Shown here piece by piece: positions 1 through 5,200 of a stretch of 7,408 nucleotides of DNA. Origin of the DNA: an uncultured Syntrophobacterales bacterium (GTDB taxonomy: Bacteria > Desulfobacterota > Syntrophia > Syntrophales > UBA5619); assembly GCA_903903205.1 (NCBI GenBank), contig CAIUXU010000205.1, positions 1 through 7,408 on the forward strand, written 5' to 3'. Numbering within the stretch: the first letter of the stretch is position 1; each line of letters starts with the position of its first letter. Below the pieces are notes generated by a model that was not told where the DNA came from, made no database searches, and saw only the letters and a program-made list of their open reading frames with translations. The position numbers and the translations under genes were made by a program.

Positions 1-1
1 C

Positions 2-385
2 GAGGCGCAAGCAAAGCGGATTGTGGTCGAGACGGATCTTTCTCCGGAAGTCGGGGAGATCTCTCTCGACGCCGACCGGATGACCCAGGTTCTGCTGAAC
101 CTCCTCCAGACCGCTGTGGGGGCGATGGAAGGAGGAGGCGTTCTTCGTATTTCAGTCGCCCGCCGCGATGAACAGGGAGTCCGGATAACCGTCGCCGACA
201 CTGGCATCGGCATCCCCAAAGAGGATCTTCCGAGGGTATTCGACCCCTATTTCACGACCCGTCCATCCGGAACAGGGCTCGGGCTTGCGATCGTCCACAA
301 GATCGTCGAAGCGCACGGCGGCGAGGTCCGGCTGGAGAGTGAATTGGGGAGCGGAACTACGGCCACGATCCTGCTGCCGTTTTAA
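2..385 (+). CDS. Sensor histidine kinase, C-terminal ATP-binding domain (5' partial, ZraS-like)
   Basis: This is the 3' end of a two-component sensor kinase, cut by the left window edge; the frame is open from base 2 to a TAA at 383-385 (127 codons visible). What remains is the HATPase_c domain that binds ATP and phosphorylates the His of the upstream dimerisation domain, which is outside the window along with any sensor and membrane parts. The landmarks appear in the right order: an N box (NLLQTAVGAM, 98-127), a G1 box DTGIGIP (197-217), an F box around VFDPYF (about 236-255) and a G2 box GTGLGLAIV (269-295). The protein ends normally a short way after the G2 box. The oddity is that the second, Mg-ATP-coordinating Asn of the N box is Thr (codon ACC, 110-112). 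The gene lies 91 bases upstream of a ZraR-like regulator on the same strand, so it is very probably that regulator's cognate kinase. The ZraS-like label is inferred from this partnership. Confidence 0.93.
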   Translation, partial: EAQAKRIVVETDLSPEVGEISLDADRMTQVLLNLLQTAVGAMEGGGVLRISVARRDEQGVRITVADTGIGIPKEDLPRVFDPYFTTRPSGTGLGLAIVHKIVEAHGGEVRLESELGSGTTATILLPF

Positions 386-429
386 GGAGACGAGGGACAG
401 TGTCCTTTAATTTAACAGGGCAACTTGTC

Positions 430-454
430 ATCCCCGAATTCTCTTATCGGGGAT
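430..454 (+). promoter_or_regulatory. Perfect inverted repeat (hairpin) between kinase and regulator genes
   Basis: The arms ATCCCCGA (430-437) and TCGGGGAT (447-454) are perfect 8-bp reverse complements separated by a 9-base loop. The hairpin sits in the 91-base intercistronic gap, 8 bases before the ribosome binding site of the regulator gene. No T-run follows, so a classical intrinsic terminator is unlikely. It could be an mRNA-stability or translation-tuning element between the cistrons, or a protein-binding dyad. The function is inferred only from position and symmetry. Confidence 0.55.
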
Positions 455-462
455 CTAATTTC

Positions 463-469
463 GAGGTGA
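463..469 (+). promoter_or_regulatory. Ribosome binding site of the response regulator gene
   Basis: GAGGTGA lies 7 bases upstream of the ATG at 477. This is a near-consensus Shine-Dalgarno match with good spacing, and it fixes the chosen start. The regulator therefore has its own translation initiation and is not translationally coupled by overlap with the kinase gene. Confidence 0.8.
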
Positions 470-476
470 CAAATTC

Positions 477-1832
477 ATGAAAACAATAAAATCGATTCTT
501 GTCGTGGATGACGACCTTGCGCACCGAACGATGCTCCGGACACTCCTTTCGGGCTGGGGATACGCGATTGTGGAAGCGGACGACGGCGGAAGCGCAATCG
601 AGGCGGCGCGAAGCCGCCCCTTCGACCTGATCCTGATGGACATCCGAATGATCAAGGTCTCCGGCCTCGAAGCGCTGGCTGAAATCAAGGCATTCAACCC
701 GGCGATCCCGATCGTTATCATGACCGCCTACGGCTCGATCGATGCTGCAGTGGAGGCGATGAAGAAAGGGGCATACGACTTTCTGGAGAAACCGCTCAAT
801 TTCGACAAACTCCACCTGACGCTGGAGCGGGCGATGGAGAACTTCCGGCTGAAGATGGAAAACCGCCTGTTGAAGGAGAGCCTCGGTGACCGCTTCGACC
901 GGCGTAATATGATCGGAAGTTCCGCCGCGATGGCGCGGCTCTTGGACACGGCGGCCCAGGTCGCCCCATCGGAGGCGACTGTCCTTGTAACCGGCGAATC
1001 GGGAACCGGCAAGGAGATGATTGCAGGGTTGATCCACTTCAACAGCCTCCGTAAGGAGCGCCCATTTATCAAATTCAACTGCGCCGCGATTGCCGAAACC
1101 CTCATCGAATCGGAGCTCTTCGGCCATGAGAAAGGGGCCTTCACCGGCGCCGACCGAAGGAAGGAGGGGAAGTTCCGTCAGGCCGACGGCGGAAGCCTCT
1201 TTCTGGACGAGGTGAGCGAGATGTCGCTTGGAATGCAGGTGAAGCTTCTCCGAGTCCTCCAGGAAAGAGAGATCACCCGTGTCGGTGGCGAGGAGGTGAT
1301 CACGATCGACGTACGGCTGATCGCCGCGACGAACCGAGACCTCCAGAGGGAGATCGCCGCCGGGCGCTTCCGCGAGGACCTCTTCTACCGGCTGAATGTG
1401 GTCACACTCCACGTCCCGCCGCTCCGGGAGCGGAGCGAGGACATTCCGCTTCTGGCCCAGGATTTCCTGATCCGCTTCACAGAGAAAAATCGCAAGACGA
1501 TCCGGGGGTTTACGCCGCAGGCGATGGATCGGCTGCTCCACCATCCGTGGCCTGGAAACGTCCGGGAACTGATGAACGCGGTGGAACGGGGAGTTGTTCT
1601 CTCCCGGGGTGATTATCTTGACGAGGCGGAGCTGGCCCTTCTCTTTCCGGAGGGGTTGACCGCCACAACGCCAGCCGCTTTACAGAATGGTACCGGCCTC
1701 GAAACGGTCGAGCGGGAGACGATCATCCGAACGCTTGCCGCCGCCGGCGGCAACAAGAGCGAGGCCGCCCGCCGCCTCGGCATTACTCGCCGGACACTCC
1801 ATCAGAAATTAAAGAAATACGGGATGATGTAA
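477..1832 (+). CDS. zraR: Sigma-54-dependent two-component response regulator, NtrC/ZraR family
   Basis: This is a complete 451-residue transcriptional activator with the usual length and domain order of the NtrC class. The receiver domain (about 5-120) has acidic-pocket residues D11 and D12, phospho-acceptor D55, T83 and K105. The AAA+ domain (about 145-380) has Walker A GESGTGKE (173-180), the sigma-54-contacting GAFTGA loop (220-225), Walker B SLFLDE (240-245), sensor I around AATNR (283-287), arginine-finger candidates R299 and R305, and sensor II WPGNVREL (358-365). The C-terminus (about 424-451, GGNKSEAARRLGITRRTL then a basic tail) is a Fis-type helix-turn-helix that would bind an upstream enhancer. 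Once phosphorylated it should oligomerise and drive ATP-dependent open-complex formation by sigma-54 RNA polymerase. By recollection of family sequences, ZraR/HydG is the closest named relative (the APSEATVL stretch before Walker A and the KALNPAIP-like receiver segment); AtoC and NtrC are alternatives. The symbol is by resemblance only, and zinc sensing is not shown. The start is supported by GAGGTGA at 463-469. The gene is the second in an operon with the kinase. Confidence 0.95.
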   Translation: MKTIKSILVVDDDLAHRTMLRTLLSGWGYAIVEADDGGSAIEAARSRPFDLILMDIRMIKVSGLEALAEIKAFNPAIPIVIMTAYGSIDAAVEAMKKGAYDFLEKPLNFDKLHLTLERAMENFRLKMENRLLKESLGDRFDRRNMIGSSAAMARLLDTAAQVAPSEATVLVTGESGTGKEMIAGLIHFNSLRKERPFIKFNCAAIAETLIESELFGHEKGAFTGADRRKEGKFRQADGGSLFLDEVSEMSLGMQVKLLRVLQEREITRVGGEEVITIDVRLIAATNRDLQREIAAGRFREDLFYRLNVVTLHVPPLRERSEDIPLLAQDFLIRFTEKNRKTIRGFTPQAMDRLLHHPWPGNVRELMNAVERGVVLSRGDYLDEAELALLFPEGLTATTPAALQNGTGLETVERETIIRTLAAAGGNKSEAARRLGITRRTLHQKLKKYGMM

Positions 1833-1879
1833 GCAGAAAGGCACATGAAACAGCCAATATGTCTCCCCTATTTTTTCTC

Positions 1880-1906
1880 TTGACTTCATGTTATGTTCCA
1901 TATAAT
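1880..1906 (+). promoter_or_regulatory. Sigma-70-like promoter in front of the hipA remnant
   Basis: TTGACT (1880-1885) and a perfect -10 hexamer TATAAT (1901-1906) sit in an AT-rich patch between GC-rich genes. The spacer is only 15 bases against the preferred 17. Reading the -10 as TAATAG (1903-1908) gives 17 but a poorer hexamer. The predicted start point, near 1913, lies just upstream of the broken hipA fragment, so this is probably the surviving promoter of that gene. Confidence 0.55.
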
Positions 1907-1914
1907 AGACATAA
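1891..1914. promoter_or_regulatory. Inverted repeat flanking the -10 element (candidate operator)
   Basis: TTATGT (1891-1896) and ACATAA (1909-1914) are perfect 6-bp reverse complements that bracket the TATAAT hexamer with 12 bases between them. A dimeric repressor bound here would block the promoter. HipB-type antitoxins repress hip promoters through spaced inverted repeats, so this may be the relic of such an operator. That link is inference, and no hipB gene is in the window. Confidence 0.4.
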
Positions 1915-1928
1915 TCGTAAAAAACGAT
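1914..1928. promoter_or_regulatory. Second small inverted repeat at the predicted transcription start
   Basis: ATCGT (1914-1918) and ACGAT (1924-1928) flank five A residues. The dyad overlaps the predicted transcription start and abuts the first inverted repeat at base 1914. It could be another operator half or a weak 5' hairpin. Short AT-rich dyads also arise by chance, so confidence is low. Confidence 0.3.
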
Positions 1929-1966
1929 AAAAATGCTTCATATTTGATACAGAACAGAGGTGATGA

Positions 1967-2270
1967 GTGCTGTTTGCTATCCATCCGGACACCCCCTCAT
2001 CTCTTACCGTTTCCTTGACGATGCCGGTTCGTCTGCAAAGCTGGACGGACCGGGCGCTCCATCCGATCTTCCAGATGAACCTGCCCGAAGGAGCCATGTT
2101 GATCGCCATCCGTCAGGCCATCGCCAAGATCGCCCGAACGGATGATCTCTCTCCTGCGGATCCTCGGTGGTTACCAGATCGGCCGCAACCGCTTCACACC
2201 ACCGGATGAAGGTCAGCCGCTACCATCGGTATCGACGGAAATTCTCGACGATATCCTCAACTCGCTACTT
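1967..2270 (+). pseudogene. HipA-family toxin/kinase, decayed N-terminal fragment
   Basis: Two adjacent frames together spell the N-terminal region of a HipA-family serine/threonine kinase toxin. The first (1967 to about 2150) reads LFAIHPDTPSS, VSLTMPVRLQSW, LHPIFQMNLPEGAML, then IRQAIAKIARTDD. The second (from 2148) reads SLLRILGGYQIGRNRF, TPPDEGQPLPS, then TEILDDILNS. The LPEG and LLR-LGG-QIGR motifs are typical of HipA N-terminal subdomain 1, as I know the family. Restoring one CT unit in the CT tract at 2147-2153 rejoins them as DDLSLLRILGG. The 5' end is also damaged. GTG at 1967 is only 3 bases after a GAGGTGA, with in-frame TGA TGA just before it. An ATG at 1933 (M-L-H-I, then TGA at 1945) is a possible ancestral start in another frame. 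The kinase core, more than two-thirds of a normal HipA, is absent: homology stops near 2265-2275, where the opposite-strand gene ends. After correction the frame stops at 2310-2312. A functional toxin is not expected. Confidence 0.8.
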
Positions 2271-5200
2271 CACGATTCCTGCCGCTGTGCCGGAGAATGT
2301 CCTGACCGATGAGTTGATGCTCCCGGCCGCGCCTCCTTTGAATGTAATGCCGGTGGTTGCCGCATTGGGATAGGTAAACCCGGACGCTCCCGCCGGCACG
2401 TTACCGTTCGTGACCGTAGCGCCCCACTTCGTTCCCGTCCATTGCTGGATGTTGAGGTTGGCGGTAATCCCGTTGTTTGACCCCGATGTACTTCCTGGCG
2501 CATAACCGTAGAGATTGACAGTACCGGCGGCCGGACTGCCAGTATAGGCGCCTGTCACATTGCCTGAGGCCCAGAGCTGCGGCTTGCCGCCCGTAGAGGG
2601 GGCGTAGAACGTGGCGTTAAGGATGCCTTGGGTTGCAACCGTCGGACTCCCCAGGTTGATGGTGCCGCCCGGGCCGCTGCCGCTGCCTCGCAGGTCCGTC
2701 GTTCCCACCACAAAGGCAGGGATCTTCGTGGCGTCGGTGAAAGCCTGGCGCTGTGCGTCGTTCATACTGCTGACTTTATTCACAAACGTCGCCGTATCCA
2801 TAAAAGTCCCCTGCGCGACAGATTGATAGGTAGATTTCACCGGATCGAAAAGCCCTCTGATGGCGCCGGCCGAGACATAGGTGTAACTTGGGTTGTTATC
2901 ATAAACCACGCCGACGCCCACAGCATCACCGGTTCTAATGCCGTTGCTCTCTGTTGCGTTCATCTGGACAGTAACATACTCTGTCTGAATGGTGCCATTC
3001 TTGGCCTCGTAAGACCAGGCGGTGGGGGTACCGCTGTAGGTTCCTCCCGTACGGTTCTGATAGATGCCCCAGAAACCGCTACCGGAAGGAGTCAGTAAGT
3101 CTTTGGTGATCACGGCAGTGCTGTTGCTCTTCGTGCGCGGTTGTATACTGTCACCTGTCACCGTCACTTCGACTTCGGGTAACCAATCCCTGCTTCCGAG
3201 GAGTACCTTGCTTGCAAAGTTGGCCTCCGTGAGACCGCTGCCGGCCGCACCCATGACATATCCTCCGCCAATCGTACCCGTGCCCGTCCAGGCGCCGATC
3301 TGAGGGTTGTTGTTACCGGTAAATTTTCCGTAGAAAAGGCCCACGTTGCCTCTCGGATCGCGGTAGAGGCCGTTGATCATACCGTCCAGCCAGTCTGCGG
3401 CGACGACCTTCTTGCCGAAGGCCGCCCCCAGGAAACCATAATAGGCGCCGCCGATCGGCGATTTTGAGCCGTTCGGGTTGTATGTACTGTCGTAGTAAGA
3501 ACCCATATTGTAGTCGGGATTGAAACTGATGATCGTTCCACCAAAGATGGTCGGCTTCCTTTCCATCTCACCGGACTGCCCCATTAGGGCGAGCTCCGTG
3601 CTCTGTCCGTTGGTTATATGGTCCCAGAGATTACCGTTAACATCGTTAAACCCCGCAAAGACACCATCGTGATCATTCCTCCAGTTGATGTTATAACCCT
3701 CCGTCACGAGGGGATTGCTGATGATCGCGTCAATAGCGCTGTTATAATCCGCTGCCGACAGCTCCGTCGCCTCCTGGAGCGTGTAGACAGGGCTTGCAGG
3801 ATTCGTGATGTCCTTCAGCCAGACCGTTTTATTATATTTCTTCTGGTCCGGCGGCCCGGACCAATTGTATTGTGTATAGTTAATGACCGGTCCCAAAAGA
3901 TTGGTATAGGAATCGGCGTGGTCATAACTCCCGTACAAATCTTTACTTGACCAATAGTTGCTGTTGGCGTCACCCCCGCTTAATCTTTTCTCGAGGTAGT
4001 AAGAACGGCCTATCATAGCGCTACTGAAGTTAACGGACCGCTCCTTCCCCCAATAACCGACTGTTGCCCCTTGCCAGGTTCCGGTAGTGGACGTTACCGG
4101 CATCAGATTGCCGAGAAAGGTTCCCCTGAGGGGGCCTTGCCTCCAGTAGGTAAGGTATTCGCCCGTCAGTGTTCCGGAGATCTTGTCGGGGCTGCTTACT
4201 ACGCCGTCGATAGAGGCCGTCCAAAGTCCGAAGTTCGAGCCTCCTCCGAACTGACCGGTGCTGGCCATGTCGATATGCCAGTTCGTATAGCCGTCGGGAT
4301 TGGCATAGGTGTTATTGAGGCCGCCATGGAGCATCTCGAAGATGCCGAAATAACCAATGTTCTTGATTGACCATGTATTGCCAAACCCCGCGCTGACCAG
4401 ACTCTTGATTTCACCGCCCAGCGCGGCGCCGTTTTTAAATTGTCCGTAGAGCTCCATCTTTTTCCCGGGGTAACCCATGCCGCCAAGGTTGATATTGGCC
4501 CAGGATGTATTGGGCAGTTGGTCAAGAAGATGGGAGGCATCCACGGCAAATGTGGATGACGTGAGACCGGTGACATAGGGTTCCCTGTATATTTTACCGT
4601 CCGCATCCCACATGTCCATGCTCACTCCGGCATAGGATTTCCCCGTCAGGGTTGCCGTAGGCTTCAGGAATCCGGCCTCCCATGTGCCGCCCACGGTGGG
4701 ACTCATATAGAGGCCGTACATCATCGCGTCGATGGATCGGTCGCTCGATACGGTGCCCGACAGGAAGCCGATGTACGCGCCGCCGTCCGCCGTCGGGGAA
4801 GGATAGCCGCCGTTGACCGGATAGTTCTGGCTGAAGAATCGCCTCACCCTGAATACCAGGGGAAGCGTCGCGTCTTGCTGGCCACCGAGGAAAGCCACCC
4901 CTACGGGATTACTTGCATTTGAGGTCCACAGGCTGTTGGCCCCGCCAGGAAGCTGGTAACCGCCCATGATCCCCGTGAAGGTCTGGTCGAACTGGGTCGG
5001 TGTCGTCGGCAGAACCCGCTCCATCACATTCATGCCTGTATAATCCACTTCAAGGGTCTTTGCGTAATGTCCCGGTACCCCCACCATGATGGGGGTTGTA
5101 ACAGGCCAGGCGCTGGTCAGGATCAAACCAGGGGTTGGGTTAGGAGTCGTCGGCGGTGAAGTGGAGAGGTCCGGCCATGACAGAAATACGGAGGTTCTGT

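Noticed and set aside
386..429. GGAC-AGT-GTCC mini-hairpin after the kinase stop codon
   Set aside because: A 4-bp stem with a 3-base loop is within chance expectation.
444..1544. Long open frame on the minus strand opposite the response regulator gene
   Set aside because: The plus-strand frame carries every expected NtrC-class motif in order. The antisense product has no recognisable domain and is the kind of shadow frame expected in GC-rich coding DNA.
1833..1880. Possible intrinsic terminator after the regulator gene, with six T at 1871-1876
   Set aside because: Only a weak 4-bp ACAT/ATGT pairing precedes the T-run, too little for a convincing terminator stem.
1960..2145. Small plus-strand frame starting GTG ATG after GAGGTGA-like bases
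   Set aside because: Its product has no family features, while the overlapping frame from 1967 reads as HipA N-terminal sequence.
2167..2373. Plus-strand frame spanning the hipA remnant and the 3' end of the giant gene
   Set aside because: It crosses the presumed junction in a frame that matches neither HipA nor any recognisable protein.
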